64,000 nucleotides of DNA from Billgrantia campisalis (GTDB lineage Bacteria; Pseudomonadota; Gammaproteobacteria; Pseudomonadales; Halomonadaceae): contig NZ_JABFUC010000010.1 of NCBI RefSeq assembly GCF_022341425.1, positions 62,001-126,000 on the forward strand, in the 5' to 3' direction. The position numbers and the translations under genes were made by a program. Shown piece by piece: positions 36,465 to 46,608 of this stretch. Every line of letters begins with the position of its first letter. Positions within the stretch are counted from its first letter, which is position 1. The notes beneath the pieces were generated by a model. It saw only the letters and a program-made list of their open reading frames with translations. It did not search any database and was not told the origin of the DNA.

Positions 36465-38429
36465 TCAGTTTCTGGCCAGCAGCGAGCGGTCGTAGCGCAC
36501 CGTCTTCTCCACCGGGCTGAGCATCGACACCCCCTCGCTGTTGCCGCCGTTGGCCAGGCTCTCGAAGATGACCCGGTAGGCCATCACCGCCTGGACATAG
36601 TCGCGGGTCTCGCGGAAGGGAATGCTCTCGACGAACAGGTCGAACTCCTCGGGGGCGTCGCGCAGCCAGCGATCCACCCGCCCCGGTCCGGCGTTGTAGG
36701 CCGCGGCGGCGGCCAGCCGGTTGCCGCGATAGCGGTCGATCATGTCGCGGATGTAGGTGCTGCCCAGGCGAATATTGAGCTCGGGGTCGAGCACCCCGTA
36801 GGGGCCCGGGTCGCTGATGCCGAGCTGGCGGCTGAGCTGGGTGGCGGTGCCCGGCATGATCTGCATCAGGCCGCGCGCCCCCGCGGGAGAGAGGGCCTCG
36901 GGGTTGTAGGCGCTCTCGCGCCGGGTGATCCCCATCAGCAGGTAGGGGTCGACCCCGCTGAGCCGCCCCCAGTGCTGGAAGTGCTCGCGATAGGCCTCCG
37001 GGAAGCGCCACTCCAGGGCGTCCCACATCTGGCCGGTGATGGTGGTCTGGACCAGCTTGGCGTGCCAACCGCGGCGCTGGGCATAGTCGGCCAGCGCCCG
37101 CGCCTCGCGCTCGCTGGCGCGGGCCACGGCCGCGTACCACTCGCTGGCCGCCAGGCCATCTTCGCCGATGCGCAGCAGTGCCTCGGTGCGCACCACGGCC
37201 GGCCAGCCGGCGACCTGCTCGCGGAAGCTCGCGTCGAAGCCGTTACGCTCCAGGTTGAGGGCGTAGGGCTGGCCCAGGCGATCGGCGGCGGCGAAGCCGA
37301 AGAAGTTGCGGCCCTGGGCGGCGCTGGCATAGGCCGACTGGGCGCGCTGGGCGTCGCCCAACTGCTCGTGAGCGCGGGCGGTCCAGTACTGCCAGCGGCT
37401 CTGCTGGCGCTGCTCGTCGGGCATGGCGTCCAGCCAGCGCAGTGCCCCGGCCCAGTCGCGCTCGGTCAGGGCCTGCCTGACCCGCAGCTCCAGCACCCGG
37501 GAGGAGGCCAGCTGCGGTAGCGCCTCGTCGACCCAGCCGCGGTTGTTGTCGACGTTGCGCACCAGCGAATAGAAGGCCAGCTCCTCTTCGATGGCTCGTC
37601 GCTGCTCGGTCTCGATGGGCAGGTGCGCGGCGATCCTGCGCCAGGCTTCCAGCGCCGCTTCGGTATCGGCCCGGGTGAAGCCGTGCATGGCCGCGGCGAA
37701 CAGCGGCCCGCTGCCACGGCACTCGGGCCCGATGCAGGTCGGCACCCGGGTTACTGCCGCGTAGTCCTGCTGCAGCCGTGCCATGGCCTCGCGTCCCTCG
37801 GCCCAGCGACTGCCCAGCATACGGCCCAGGTAGCGCACCATGCCGCTTTCGCCCTGCTGCCAGGCCAGCATCTTGCGTTCCCAGATCTCCTGCTCGCCGA
37901 TCTCGCCGCGGGTTCGCAGGGTGTCGAACAGGGTGTCACAGGCATCGGGCTGGGAGCGGCCCACCCGCCAGAGGGTGCGCCCGCCCTCGGCGGCCTTCTC
38001 GGGCGCTACGTCGAGCAGGGCGGTGTAGTAATAGCACTGACGATGGGTGCCCCGCGGCTCGCCGTTGGCCACCGCGCGCAGGTAGGCATGGCGGTCGGCG
38101 GCGCCGTAGCGGGCGATCGCCTGGCCGCGCATCCACTCGCCGAGCGGCGAGTCGGCGTGGCGCTCGATAAAGCCCAGCACCTGGTCGGGGGCGACGTTGG
38201 GCAGCCGGCTGCGCAGCCGGTGGTACTCCACGTAGCCGCTGAGCGCGTGGCTTTCGATGGCGGCGAGGTCGACCCTGTCCCACTGCTGGTCGCGAGCCGC
38301 GGCCAGGGCGTCGCGCAGGGCGCCGTCGCTGGCCGCGGCGGCGGGCTGGGCGGCGGCCAGCAGCGGAAGAGAGAGGGTCGCCGCGGCGAGCCAGGCGGTA
38401 GCGCGGCGCAGCGAGAGGCGTTGGCGCAT
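36465..38429 (-). CDS. slt: soluble lytic murein transglycosylase
   Basis: Periplasmic Slt70-type enzyme (654 aa) that cleaves peptidoglycan with 1,6-anhydro product formation. Signal peptide ~1-32 (ending AAAA), a long alpha-helical U-domain (~35-450), a linker, and the C-terminal SLT domain with GITRRESAYNPEALSPAGARGLMQIMPGTA (catalytic glutamate about residue 505) and AAAYNAGPGRVDRWL. Monocistronic. Confidence 0.95.
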   Translation of the reverse strand: MRQRLSLRRATAWLAAATLSLPLLAAAQPAAAASDGALRDALAAARDQQWDRVDLAAIESHALSGYVEYHRLRSRLPNVAPDQVLGFIERHADSPLGEWMRGQAIARYGAADRHAYLRAVANGEPRGTHRQCYYYTALLDVAPEKAAEGGRTLWRVGRSQPDACDTLFDTLRTRGEIGEQEIWERKMLAWQQGESGMVRYLGRMLGSRWAEGREAMARLQQDYAAVTRVPTCIGPECRGSGPLFAAAMHGFTRADTEAALEAWRRIAAHLPIETEQRRAIEEELAFYSLVRNVDNNRGWVDEALPQLASSRVLELRVRQALTERDWAGALRWLDAMPDEQRQQSRWQYWTARAHEQLGDAQRAQSAYASAAQGRNFFGFAAADRLGQPYALNLERNGFDASFREQVAGWPAVVRTEALLRIGEDGLAASEWYAAVARASEREARALADYAQRRGWHAKLVQTTITGQMWDALEWRFPEAYREHFQHWGRLSGVDPYLLMGITRRESAYNPEALSPAGARGLMQIMPGTATQLSRQLGISDPGPYGVLDPELNIRLGSTYIRDMIDRYRGNRLAAAAAYNAGPGRVDRWLRDAPEEFDLFVESIPFRETRDYVQAVMAYRVIFESLANGGNSEGVSMLSPVEKTVRYDRSLLARN

Positions 38430-38646
38430 GGGGCGGGTCTCCGGCGGTAAGTGACTCGACCATCGTATCCTCGCCTATCAGACGGCATTTGAGTAGGGCC
38501 CGGCCGCGCTTTTTCTCCCAGTGAGTGAGCGCCGACCGACAAGGCGGAACTTGTGCCGTCCTCGATTGCCGGCTAGGCTCGATGGACAATCAGATCAAAC
38601 GCTTGTTGGGTGCTGTTGATTGCAGGCCACTGAAGGGAGCCAAGGC

Positions 38647-39180
38647 GTGACCCCTACCGATTCGTCCCCCCCGGCACATGCCGAACCCGACGCCGAGGCG
38701 TGGCGCCGCGCCCTGCAGCGCTTCGCCTCGGTGATCCCCCATACCCGTGAGCTGGGCCTGGAGGTGGTGGCCGTCGCCCCGCCCGAGGTGACCATGCGGC
38801 TGCCCTGGCAGCCGGCGCTGCTCGGCGATGCCACCCGGGGGCTGGCTCACGGCGGGGCGCTGACCATGCTGCTCGACACCGTCTGCGGTGCGTCGGTGCT
38901 GTGCGGGCTGCCGTCCCCCGAGGTGTGCCCGACCCTGGATCTGCGCGTCGACCACTACCGTCCGGCGGTGGCCGACCAGGCCATCATGGCCCGCGCACGG
39001 GTGCTGCGGGTCACCGACTCCATGGTGTTCACCGAGGGTACCCTGTGGCAGCAGCCGGAGCAGCCCATCGCCCGGGGCATCGGCAACTTCGTGCGCCTGG
39101 GGCCGCGCAACACGCCGCCGGGCTTCGTCGAGGCGCTGTTCGCCGAGGAGCTGTTTACCGAGGAGCAAGGGCATGCCTGA
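38647..39180 (+). CDS. PaaI-type hotdog thioesterase, copy 1
   Basis: 177 aa, hotdog-fold thioesterase. The catalytic helix region reads LAHGGALTMLLDTVCGASV, as in PaaI/YbgC-like acyl-CoA thioesterases. The start is GTG at 38647 with GAAGGGAG 7 nt upstream; the TTG at 38620 in the same frame lacks one. It overlaps the next thioesterase gene by 8 bp. Acyl substrate unknown. Confidence 0.85.
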   Translation: MTPTDSSPPAHAEPDAEAWRRALQRFASVIPHTRELGLEVVAVAPPEVTMRLPWQPALLGDATRGLAHGGALTMLLDTVCGASVLCGLPSPEVCPTLDLRVDHYRPAVADQAIMARARVLRVTDSMVFTEGTLWQQPEQPIARGIGNFVRLGPRNTPPGFVEALFAEELFTEEQGHA

Positions 39181-39643
39181 AGGATTCCACGATGTCGCCT
39201 GGCTGGAGCGGACCCGGGCACAGAGCGATGTGGCCGCCTGGCTGGCGCTGGTGCCCTATGCCCAGCATATCGGTATCGACGTTACCCAGGACCCCCGCGG
39301 CGACGGCCTGATCTTCTTGCTGAGGCCCCAGGAGCGCAACATCGGCAACGTCCTGTTGCCGGCGCTGCACGGCGGGGTGGTGGCGGCGTTCATGGAGACC
39401 GCCGCGACCCTGGACCTGATGCTCGCCGCCCGGGAACCCCGCCTGCCGCGTATCGTCGATGTCTCCATCGACTACCTGCGCACCGCCCGGGTGGTGCCGA
39501 CCCATGCCCGCTGCGCGCTGCTGCGGGAGGGGCGGCGCCTGGCCAATGTCCAGGTCACCGCCTGGCAGGCGCAGGAGACGGAGCCGGTGGCCACGGCGCG
39601 GCTGCATTTCGTACTGGCCCCGCCGCAGGGTCCCGACGCTTGA
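39173..39643 (+). CDS. PaaI-type hotdog thioesterase, copy 2
   Basis: 156 aa, second hotdog protein, distantly similar to the one it overlaps. Helix motif ALHGGVVAAFMETAATLDLML and strand IVDVSIDYLRTAR match the PaaI-like pattern. ATG 39173 lies inside the end of copy 1, so translation is probably coupled and the two may form a heteromeric enzyme. The htpG heat-shock promoter -35 overlaps its stop codon. Confidence 0.85.
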   Translation: MPEGFHDVAWLERTRAQSDVAAWLALVPYAQHIGIDVTQDPRGDGLIFLLRPQERNIGNVLLPALHGGVVAAFMETAATLDLMLAAREPRLPRIVDVSIDYLRTARVVPTHARCALLREGRRLANVQVTAWQAQETEPVATARLHFVLAPPQGPDA

Positions 39644-39666
39644 AATCGCCGGACTGACCCCCATAT
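39639..39666 (+). promoter_or_regulatory. sigma-32 promoter of htpG
   Basis: CTTGAAA (39639-39645), 13-nt spacer, CCCCATAT (39659-39666): a full match to the sigma-32 consensus. The -35 overlaps the TGA of the preceding thioesterase. The predicted transcript begins ~70 nt before the htpG ATG and carries the hairpin at 39686-39708. Confidence 0.88.
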
Positions 39667-39671
39667 CGCTG

Positions 39672-39714
39672 ACCAGTTGTTATCGGGCGACGCCATTCGG
39701 GCGTCGCCGCTGGT
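39672..39714 (+). other. stem-loop in htpG 5' leader
   Basis: Inner stem GGCGACGCC-ATTCG-GGCGTCGCC (39686-39708), with an outer ACCAG/CTGGT pair (39672-39676 with 39710-39714). It lies after the predicted transcription start and 23 nt before the ATG, so it may be a leader structure. It may instead attenuate read-through from the thioesterase genes. Confidence 0.55.
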
Positions 39715-39736
39715 TCAAGCCATGAGGTAAAGGTCC

Positions 39737-41641
39737 ATGTCCACTGCCACCCGCGAGGAAACCCTCGGCTTCCAGACCGAGGTCAAGCAGCTGCTGCACC
39801 TGATGATCCACTCCCTGTACTCCAACCGGGAGATCTTCCTGCGCGAGCTGATTTCCAACGCCGCCGACGCCTGCGACAAGCTGCGCTATGCGGCGCTGGA
39901 CAACGACGCGCTGTACGAGGGCGACAGCGAGCTGCGCATCGAGATCGATCATGACGCCGAGGCGGGCACCGTCACGGTGCGCGACAACGGCATCGGCATG
40001 AGCCGCGACGAGGTGATCGCCAACCTGGGCACCATCGCCAGAAGCGGCACCGCCGAGTTTCTCAAGCAGCTCTCCGGCGAGCAGCAGAAGGACGCCCGGC
40101 TGATCGGCCAGTTCGGTGTGGGCTTCTATTCGAGCTTCATCGTCGCCGACGAGGTAACGGTGCGCACCCGCAAGGCGGGCAGCGACAAGGGCGAGGGCGT
40201 CGAGTGGCGCTCCAAGGGCGAGGGCGAGTTCACTGTCGCCGAGGTCGAGCGGGAGCTGCACGGCACCGAGATCGTCCTGCACCTCAAGGGCGACGCCCAG
40301 GAGTTCGCCGACGACTTCCGCCTGAAGAGCCTGGTGCGCAAGTACTCCGACCATATCGAAGTGCCGGTGCGCATGCCGAAGGTCGAGAAGGCCCGCGACG
40401 AGGAGGGCAAGGAGATCGAGGGCAGCGAGACGGTCAGCTGGGAGACCGTCAACGAGGCCACCGCGCTATGGGTGCGGCCCAAGAGCGAGATCTCCGACGA
40501 GGAGTACCAGGCCTTCTACAAGCACGTGGCCCACGACTTCAGCGATCCCTTGACCTGGAGCCACAACAAGGTCGAGGGCAAGCTCGAGTACACCAGCCTG
40601 CTCTACGTGCCCGGCCGCGCGCCCTTCGATCTGTATGAGCGCGACGGAGCCCGCGGCGTCAAGCTCTATGTCCAGCGCGTCTTCATCATGGACGACGCCG
40701 AGCAGTTCCTGCCGCTCTACCTGCGCTTCATCAAGGGCGTGCTGGACACCCGCGAGCTGTCGCTCAACGTCTCCCGGGAGCTCTTGCAGCAGGATCCCAA
40801 GGTCGAGAAGATCAAGTCCGCGCTCACCAAGCGGGCGCTGGACATGCTCAAGAAGCTGGCCAAGGACAAGGCGGCCTATCAGACCTTCTGGAACACCTTC
40901 GGCAGCGTGCTCAAGGAGGGTCCGGCGGAGGACTTCGCCAACCGCGAGAAGATCGCCGGGCTCCTGCGCTTCTCCACCACCCACACCGACAGCGCCACCC
41001 AGGACCAGTCCCTGGCCGACTACGTGGAGCGCATGCAGGAGGGGCAGCAGAAGATCTACTACATCGTCGCCGACGGCTTCAATGCGGCCAAGTCGAGCCC
41101 GCATCTGGAGATCTTCCGCAAGAAGGGCATCGAGGTGCTGCTGCTGCATGACCGCATCGACGAGTGGCTGATGAGCCATCTCCACGAGTTCGACGGCAAG
41201 GCCTTCGTCGACGTGGCCAAGGGCGAGCTCGACCTCGGCGAGATCGAGGGCGAGGAGGAGAAACAGGCCCAAGAGGAGACCGCCAAGGCCAAGGAGGGCC
41301 TGGTCAAGCGCGTCAAGGAGGCGCTGGGCGACGAGGTCCAGGAGGTCAAGGTGACCCACCGTTTGACCGATTCGCCAGCCTGCGTGGTGCTGCCCGAGCA
41401 TGAGATGGGCTTCCAGATGCGCCGCATCATGGAGGCCGCCGGCCAGAGCCTGCCGGAGGTCAAGCCGATCCTCGAGCTCAACCCGGAGCACGCCCTGGTG
41501 GCGCGTCTGGAGAGCGCCGAGGGCGAGGGCTTCGGCGATCTGGCCCGCATCCTGCTCGATCAGGCGATCATCGCCGAGGGCGGCCATCTGGACGATCCGG
41601 CGGCCTACGTCAAACGCCTCAACGCCCTGCTCACCGCCTGA
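39737..41641 (+). CDS. htpG: molecular chaperone HtpG (Hsp90)
   Basis: Hsp90-family ATP-dependent chaperone, 634 aa. The N-terminal GHKL ATPase motifs are visible: [27 protein letters not shown] and [11 protein letters not shown]. The middle domain ([13 protein letters not shown]) and a C-terminal dimerisation domain follow. A charged insert ([21 protein letters not shown]) sits between middle and C-terminal domains. Expression is probably driven from the sigma-32 promoter at 39639; a terminator lies at 41691. Confidence 0.97.
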   Translation: MSTATREETLGFQTEVKQLLHLMIHSLYSNREIFLRELISNAADACDKLRYAALDNDALYEGDSELRIEIDHDAEAGTVTVRDNGIGMSRDEVIANLGTIARSGTAEFLKQLSGEQQKDARLIGQFGVGFYSSFIVADEVTVRTRKAGSDKGEGVEWRSKGEGEFTVAEVERELHGTEIVLHLKGDAQEFADDFRLKSLVRKYSDHIEVPVRMPKVEKARDEEGKEIEGSETVSWETVNEATALWVRPKSEISDEEYQAFYKHVAHDFSDPLTWSHNKVEGKLEYTSLLYVPGRAPFDLYERDGARGVKLYVQRVFIMDDAEQFLPLYLRFIKGVLDTRELSLNVSRELLQQDPKVEKIKSALTKRALDMLKKLAKDKAAYQTFWNTFGSVLKEGPAEDFANREKIAGLLRFSTTHTDSATQDQSLADYVERMQEGQQKIYYIVADGFNAAKSSPHLEIFRKKGIEVLLLHDRIDEWLMSHLHEFDGKAFVDVAKGELDLGEIEGEEEKQAQEETAKAKEGLVKRVKEALGDEVQEVKVTHRLTDSPACVVLPEHEMGFQMRRIMEAAGQSLPEVKPILELNPEHALVARLESAEGEGFGDLARILLDQAIIAEGGHLDDPAAYVKRLNALLTA

Positions 41642-41690
41642 CGCTTGTCGAGCCGGGCGCTGCGCCCGCGACGCCTCCCTTCCCCCACCG

Positions 41691-41714
41691 TGGCCGCCTT
41701 ATGGCGGCCATTTT
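41691..41714 (+). terminator. rho-independent terminator after htpG
   Basis: TGGCCGCC-TTAT-GGCGGCCA followed by TTTT. The remaining gap to pntA (41715-41906) holds a 10-bp palindrome ACGTTAACGT (41745-41754) and an AT-rich stretch around 41866 (TAATAT); no gene is seen. Confidence 0.85.
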
Positions 41715-41906
41715 GCTGGGGGATCGGAAAACGCCCTGCCCCTGACGTTAACGTTATCCTGTCGGTTTCGCCGCGGGATTTTGGAGAAGATGGCGTCCCT
41801 TGAGGCCGCTATCCATTCACTTGGCGGTTGTGCAACGCAGTAGCCTCAGGTATGAATACCGGGACTAATATATGACGGAATTCAATAACCATAAGGGGGA
41901 TCCAAC

Positions 41907-43475
41907 GTGAAAATTGGAGCACCAAAGGAGCGTTTCAAGGGGGAGGCGCGGGTCGCCCTGACCCCGGATAGCGTCAAGGAGATCCACAAGCTGGGGCACG
42001 AATGCCTGGTCGAAGCCGGCGCCGGTACCGCCGCCGGCTTCGCCGATGAGGCCTACCGGGAGGCCGGCGCCAGCGTGGTGGCCGATGCCGAGAGCCTGTG
42101 GCAAGAGGCCGAGGTGGTCATCAAGGTGCGCGAGCCGAGCGATGAGGAGGTCGACCGGCTGCGCGAGGGGCAGACCCTGATCGCCTTCTTCTGGCCGGCC
42201 CAGAACGAGGCGCTGCTCGAGCGCTGTCGCGCCACGGGCGCCACCGTCATCGCCATGGACATGGTGCCGCGGATCTCCCGGGCCCAGAAGATGGATGCGC
42301 TCTCCTCGATGGCCAATATCGCCGGCTACCGGGCGGTGATCGAGGCGGGCAACCACTTCGGGCGCTTCTTCACCGGCCAGGTGACCGCCGCCGGCAAGGT
42401 GCCGCCGGCCAAGGTGCTGGTGATCGGCGCCGGGGTGGCGGGGCTCTCCGCCATCGGCACGGCGACCAGCCTGGGGGCGATCGTGCGCGCCTTCGATGTG
42501 CGCCCCGAGGTGGCCGAACAGATCGAGTCCATGGGCGCCGAGTTTCTGTTCCTCGAGTTCGAGGAGAGCACCGACGGTGCGGAGACGGGCGGCTACGCCA
42601 AGCCGTCGAGCCCGGAGTTCCGCGAGAAGCAGCTGGCGTGCTTCCGCGAACAGGCCCCGGACGTGGACATCGTCATCACCACGGCGCTGATCCCCGGCCA
42701 ACCGGCCCCCAAGCTGTGGCTCGAGGACATGGTGGCGTCGATGAAGCGCGGCTCGGTGATCGTCGACCTGGCCGCCGAGAAGGGTGGCAACTGCGACCTC
42801 ACCCGGCCCGACGAGAAGGTGGTCAGCGACAACGGCGTGACCGTCATCGGCTATACCGATTTCCCGTCGCGCATGGCCACCCAGGCCTCGACGCTGTATG
42901 GCACCAACATCCGCCATATGCTCACCGACCTGACCCCGGGCAAGGACGGGGTGATCGTGCATGACATGGAGGACGACGTCATCCGCGGGGCCACGGTGAC
43001 CCACCAGGGCGAGATCACCTTCCCGCCGCCGCCGCCCAAGGTCAAGGCCATCGCCGCCAAGCCCAAGGAGAAGGTCAAGGAGCCCACGGTGCAGGAGAAG
43101 CGGGCGTCGGAGCATGCCGCCTTCTTGGCCCAGACCAAGCGCCAGGCGATCCTGCTCGGCGTGGGTGGCGCCGTGATGCTGCTGCTGGCACAGATCGCCC
43201 CGGCCTCCTTCATGCAGCACTTCATCGTCTTCGTGCTGGCCTGTTTCGTCGGCTTCCAGGTGATCTGGAACGTCAGTCATTCGCTGCACACCCCGCTGAT
43301 GGCGGTGACCAACGCCATCTCCGGGATCATCATCCTCGGCGCCGTACTGCAGATCGGCTCGGGCAACTGGATCGTGGTGCTGCTGGCGGCCATCTCGGTG
43401 CTGATCGCCACCATCAATATCGTCGGCGGCTTCCTGGTGACACGCCGGATGCTGGCCATGTTCCAGAAATCGTGA
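41907..43475 (+). CDS. pntA: NAD(P) transhydrogenase subunit alpha
   Basis: Proton-translocating transhydrogenase alpha subunit (522 aa): hydride transfer between NADH and NADP+ driven by the proton gradient. Cytoplasmic NAD(H)-binding domain I (~1-380) with [22 protein letters not shown], then four hydrophobic helices at the C-terminus (~412-520), as in the two-subunit E. coli form. The GTG start at 41907 has AAGGGGGA upstream and opens the conserved [19 protein letters not shown]. Operon with pntB, 16 bp apart. Confidence 0.96.
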   Translation: MKIGAPKERFKGEARVALTPDSVKEIHKLGHECLVEAGAGTAAGFADEAYREAGASVVADAESLWQEAEVVIKVREPSDEEVDRLREGQTLIAFFWPAQNEALLERCRATGATVIAMDMVPRISRAQKMDALSSMANIAGYRAVIEAGNHFGRFFTGQVTAAGKVPPAKVLVIGAGVAGLSAIGTATSLGAIVRAFDVRPEVAEQIESMGAEFLFLEFEESTDGAETGGYAKPSSPEFREKQLACFREQAPDVDIVITTALIPGQPAPKLWLEDMVASMKRGSVIVDLAAEKGGNCDLTRPDEKVVSDNGVTVIGYTDFPSRMATQASTLYGTNIRHMLTDLTPGKDGVIVHDMEDDVIRGATVTHQGEITFPPPPPKVKAIAAKPKEKVKEPTVQEKRASEHAAFLAQTKRQAILLGVGGAVMLLLAQIAPASFMQHFIVFVLACFVGFQVIWNVSHSLHTPLMAVTNAISGIIILGAVLQIGSGNWIVVLLAAISVLIATINIVGGFLVTRRMLAMFQKS

Positions 43476-43491
43476 GCGGCGGAGACAACAA

Positions 43492-44937
43492 ATGCTAAGT
43501 CAGGGTTTTGTATCGGCCGCGGCGATCGCGGCAAGCGTGCTGTTCATCCTCTCGCTGGGGGGGCTGAGCAATCAGGAGAAGGCCAAGCGGGCAGTGTGGT
43601 ACGGCATCGTCGGCATGGCCGTGGCGGTGCTGTTCACCGCCTTCGGTCCGGGCATCGGCAACTACTGGCTGATGATCCCCATGATCGTGATCGGCTCGGT
43701 GATCGGCTGGAAGGTGGCGAAGCAGGTGGCCATGACCGAAATGCCCCAGCTGGTGGCGGCGCTGCACTCCTTCGTCGGCCTGGCCGCGGTGTTCGTGGCC
43801 TGGAACGCCGACCTGGAGCGGCGCCGGGTGCTGGCCGTCCAGGCCGTGGAGGGGGCCACCGAGCAGTTCTCGGCCTTCGCCGCCCTGGTGGCCACCAAGG
43901 CGCCCGACGAGCTCACCTTCCTGCAGCTCGAGGTGGTGTTCGCCATCTTCATCGGGGCCGTGACCTTCACCGGCTCGGTGATCGCCTTCGGCAAGCTGGC
44001 CGGCAAGGTCGACGGCAAGGCCAAGCAGCTGCCCGGCGGGCATATGCTCAATGCCGGGGCGGCGGTGCTATCGCTGCTGCTGGCCATCCTCTACCTCAAC
44101 GGCGCCGGCTTCTGGACGCTGCTGGTGCTGGCGGCGCTCGCCTTCTTCATCGGCTACCATCTGATCATGGGCATCGGCGGGGCCGACATGCCGGTGGTGG
44201 TATCGATGCTCAACAGCTACTCCGGCTGGGCGGCGGCGGCCATCGGCTTTACGCTCTCCAATGACCTGCTGATCGTCACCGGCGCGCTGGTGGGCTCTTC
44301 GGGGGCGATTCTCTCCTACATCATGTGCAAGGCGATGAACCGCAACTTCATCAGCGTGATTCTCGGCGGCTTCGGTGGCGCCCAGGCAGGCGCTGCCGCG
44401 GAGATCGAGGGCGAGCAGGTGGCCATCGATGCCGCCGGCGTGGCGGCGACGCTGAACAACGCCGACAGCGTGGTCATCGTGCCGGGCTACGGCATGGCGG
44501 TGGCCCAGGCCCAGAACGCGGTGAGCGAGCTGGTGCGCAAGCTGCGCTCGGCGGGCAAGGAGGTGCGCTTCGCCATCCACCCGGTCGCCGGGCGCCTGCC
44601 GGGGCACATGAACGTGCTGCTGGCCGAGGCGCGGGTGCCCTACGACATCGTCATGGAGATGGACGAGATCAACGACGATTTCCCCAAGACCGACGTGGCG
44701 ATCGTCATCGGCTCCAACGACATCGTGAACCCCGCGGCCCAGGACGACCCCAACAGCCCCATCGCCGGCATGCCGGTGCTGGAGGTATGGAAGTCCCGGG
44801 TGGTCTTCGTCTGCAAGCGCGGCCAGGGCACGGGCTATTCGGGCATCGAGAACCCGCTGTTCTACAAGGAGAACACGCGCATGCTCTACGGCGATGCCCG
44901 GGAGAGCATCGATTCGCTGCTGTCGCTGATCGATTGA
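43492..44937 (+). CDS. pntB: NAD(P) transhydrogenase subunit beta
   Basis: Beta subunit (481 aa): about nine TM helices of the proton channel (~1-265) and the C-terminal NADP(H)-binding domain III (~300-481) with [33 protein letters not shown] and [26 protein letters not shown]. Two hairpins follow its stop. Confidence 0.97.
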   Translation: MLSQGFVSAAAIAASVLFILSLGGLSNQEKAKRAVWYGIVGMAVAVLFTAFGPGIGNYWLMIPMIVIGSVIGWKVAKQVAMTEMPQLVAALHSFVGLAAVFVAWNADLERRRVLAVQAVEGATEQFSAFAALVATKAPDELTFLQLEVVFAIFIGAVTFTGSVIAFGKLAGKVDGKAKQLPGGHMLNAGAAVLSLLLAILYLNGAGFWTLLVLAALAFFIGYHLIMGIGGADMPVVVSMLNSYSGWAAAAIGFTLSNDLLIVTGALVGSSGAILSYIMCKAMNRNFISVILGGFGGAQAGAAAEIEGEQVAIDAAGVAATLNNADSVVIVPGYGMAVAQAQNAVSELVRKLRSAGKEVRFAIHPVAGRLPGHMNVLLAEARVPYDIVMEMDEINDDFPKTDVAIVIGSNDIVNPAAQDDPNSPIAGMPVLEVWKSRVVFVCKRGQGTGYSGIENPLFYKENTRMLYGDARESIDSLLSLID

Positions 44938-44943
44938 CCGCTG

Positions 44944-44970
44944 CCCCGGGCCGGTCTTGCCGGCCCGGGG
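44944..44970 (+). terminator. GC-rich hairpin after pntB
   Basis: CCCCGGGCCGG-TCTTG-CCGGCCCGGGG, perfect 11-bp stem 6 bp after the pntB stop; no T-tract. Confidence 0.6.
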
Positions 44971-44985
44971 TAGCTTGAGTCAGAC

Positions 44986-45011
44986 AACGCCCCCTCGTCG
45001 GGGCGTTTTTT
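44986..45011 (+). terminator. rho-independent terminator pntB/gpsA
   Basis: AACGCCCC-CTCGTC-GGGGCGTT, then Ts to 45011. Together with the preceding hairpin it forms a tandem terminator before gpsA. Confidence 0.88.
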
Positions 45012-45053
45012 CGTTACAATTCTTCCACACCCTTCCACTTTTTCGGGGCGACC

Positions 45054-46139
45054 ATGTCTGAAGAATCCATGCGGGTGGCGGTGCTCGGCGGCGGCAGCTT
45101 TGGTACCGCGCTGGCCAGCATCGCCGCCGATAACGGCGCCGACGTCCGCCAGTGGCTGCGCGACCCCGAGCTGGTCGCTCAGATCAACCGCGAGCACGTA
45201 AACGGCCGCTACCTGCCCGACTATTCCATCAATCCGGCGGTGAAGGCCTCCAGCGAGATGGGCGAGGTGATCGAGGGCGCCGAGCTGGTGCTGGTGGCGA
45301 TTCCCTCCCAGGCCTTTCGCGAGGTGGTGCGCCAGGCGCGCCCCTACCTGAACCCCGAGCAGATCCTGGTGAGCACCACCAAGGGCATCCAGGAGGAGGG
45401 CTTCAAGCTGATGAGCCGGATCCTCGAGGAGGAGACCGGCTTCACCCATATCGGCGTGATCTCCGGGCCCAACCTGGCCACCGAGATCGCCCAGAAGCAG
45501 CTCACCGCCACGGTGGTGGCCAGCGACGATGCCCTGACCCGCACCCGGGTGCAGCAGGCGCTGGGCTGCGACTATTTCCGCGTCTATGCCAGCAACGACC
45601 GCTACGGGGTGGAGCTGGGCGGAGCGCTGAAGAATATCTACGCCATTGCCGCCGGCATGGCCGCGGCCCTGGGCATGGGCGAGAACACCCGCAGCATGCT
45701 GATGACCCGGGCGCTGGCCGAGATGGGGCGCTTCGCCGTGGACCAGGGCGCCAACCCCATGACCTTCCTGGGGCTGGCCGGCGTCGGCGACCTGATCGTC
45801 ACCTGCTCGTCGAGCCTGTCGCGCAACTACCGGGTCGGCTACGCCCTGGGGCAGGGCAAGACCCTGGACGAGGCGGTGGCGGCCCTGGGCCAGGTGGCCG
45901 AGGGGGTCAATACCGTGCGCCTGGTGCGCGAAAAGGCGCGCGAGGACGACGTCTACATGCCGCTGGCCGAGGGGCTCTATCAGGTGCTGTTCCAGGGCGT
46001 GCCGGCCCGCGAGATGGCGCGCATGCTGATGCGCGGCGAGCAGAGCAGCGACGTGGAGTTCCTGCTCTCCCGGGAGGACGTGCAGCAGGCCCACCGCCGG
46101 GTCGAGGCCCATGACGAACGGGAGGCGGGCCATGAGTAA
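45054..46139 (+). CDS. gpsA: glycerol-3-phosphate dehydrogenase [NAD(P)+]
   Basis: Makes sn-glycerol-3-phosphate for phospholipid synthesis from dihydroxyacetone phosphate. N-terminal dinucleotide motif [14 protein letters not shown], catalytic region NVALKN-like [28 protein letters not shown], and the C-terminal [13 protein letters not shown]. 361 aa, slightly long because of a tail ([20 protein letters not shown]). Preceded by GTTACAATTC, a possible -10. It overlaps sixA by 8 bp. Confidence 0.96.
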   Translation: MSEESMRVAVLGGGSFGTALASIAADNGADVRQWLRDPELVAQINREHVNGRYLPDYSINPAVKASSEMGEVIEGAELVLVAIPSQAFREVVRQARPYLNPEQILVSTTKGIQEEGFKLMSRILEEETGFTHIGVISGPNLATEIAQKQLTATVVASDDALTRTRVQQALGCDYFRVYASNDRYGVELGGALKNIYAIAAGMAAALGMGENTRSMLMTRALAEMGRFAVDQGANPMTFLGLAGVGDLIVTCSSSLSRNYRVGYALGQGKTLDEAVAALGQVAEGVNTVRLVREKAREDDVYMPLAEGLYQVLFQGVPAREMARMLMRGEQSSDVEFLLSREDVQQAHRRVEAHDEREAGHE

Positions 46140-46608
46140 GCGCCTGCTGATCATGCGCCACGGCGAGGCCGGCCCCGGCCTCCCCGATGCCCGGCGCGAA
46201 CTGACCGCCGGCGGCCAGGCCGAGGCCGCGCGCATGGCCGACTGGCTGCAGTACCAGGCGCTGGACGGGGCGCGGATTCTCGCCAGCCCCTATCGCCGTG
46301 CCCACCAGACCGCCGAGCACCTGGCCGCGGCCCTGGCAGGCCAGGTCGAGACGCTGCCGATCCTCACCCCTGATGACGACCCGGCAGCGGTGCTCGACTG
46401 GCTGCTCGAGAACGACACAGAGCGGCCGCTGCTGCTGGTCAGTCACATGCCGCTGGTGGGCGCCCTGACCGGCCTGCTGGTGGAGGGGCGCAGCGACCGC
46501 GGGCTGGGGTTCCCCACCGCCGCCGTGGCCGAGCTCGAGGCCGAGGTGTGGGCCGCCGGTTGTGCCCGGCTGGTGCGCTTTACCACGCCGGCGGATGTGG
46601 CCCTCTAG
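46132..46608 (+). CDS. sixA: phosphohistidine phosphatase SixA
   Basis: 158-aa histidine-phosphatase-superfamily protein. The catalytic RHG motif (MRHGEAG, residues ~7-13) and the second histidine in [10 protein letters not shown] are intact. E. coli SixA dephosphorylates HPt domains and NPr. ATG 46132 is preceded by GGGAGGCGG and sits inside the gpsA end, a common gpsA-sixA order. Its stop overlaps the convergent transporter gene by 4 bp. Confidence 0.92.
   Translation: MSKRLLIMRHGEAGPGLPDARRELTAGGQAEAARMADWLQYQALDGARILASPYRRAHQTAEHLAAALAGQVETLPILTPDDDPAAVLDWLLENDTERPLLLVSHMPLVGALTGLLVEGRSDRGLGFPTAAVAELEAEVWAAGCARLVRFTTPADVAL

Noticed and set aside
43492..44970. Possible pseudogene or split pnt locus
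   Set aside because: PntA and PntB are full length with intact nucleotide-binding motifs and no frameshift.
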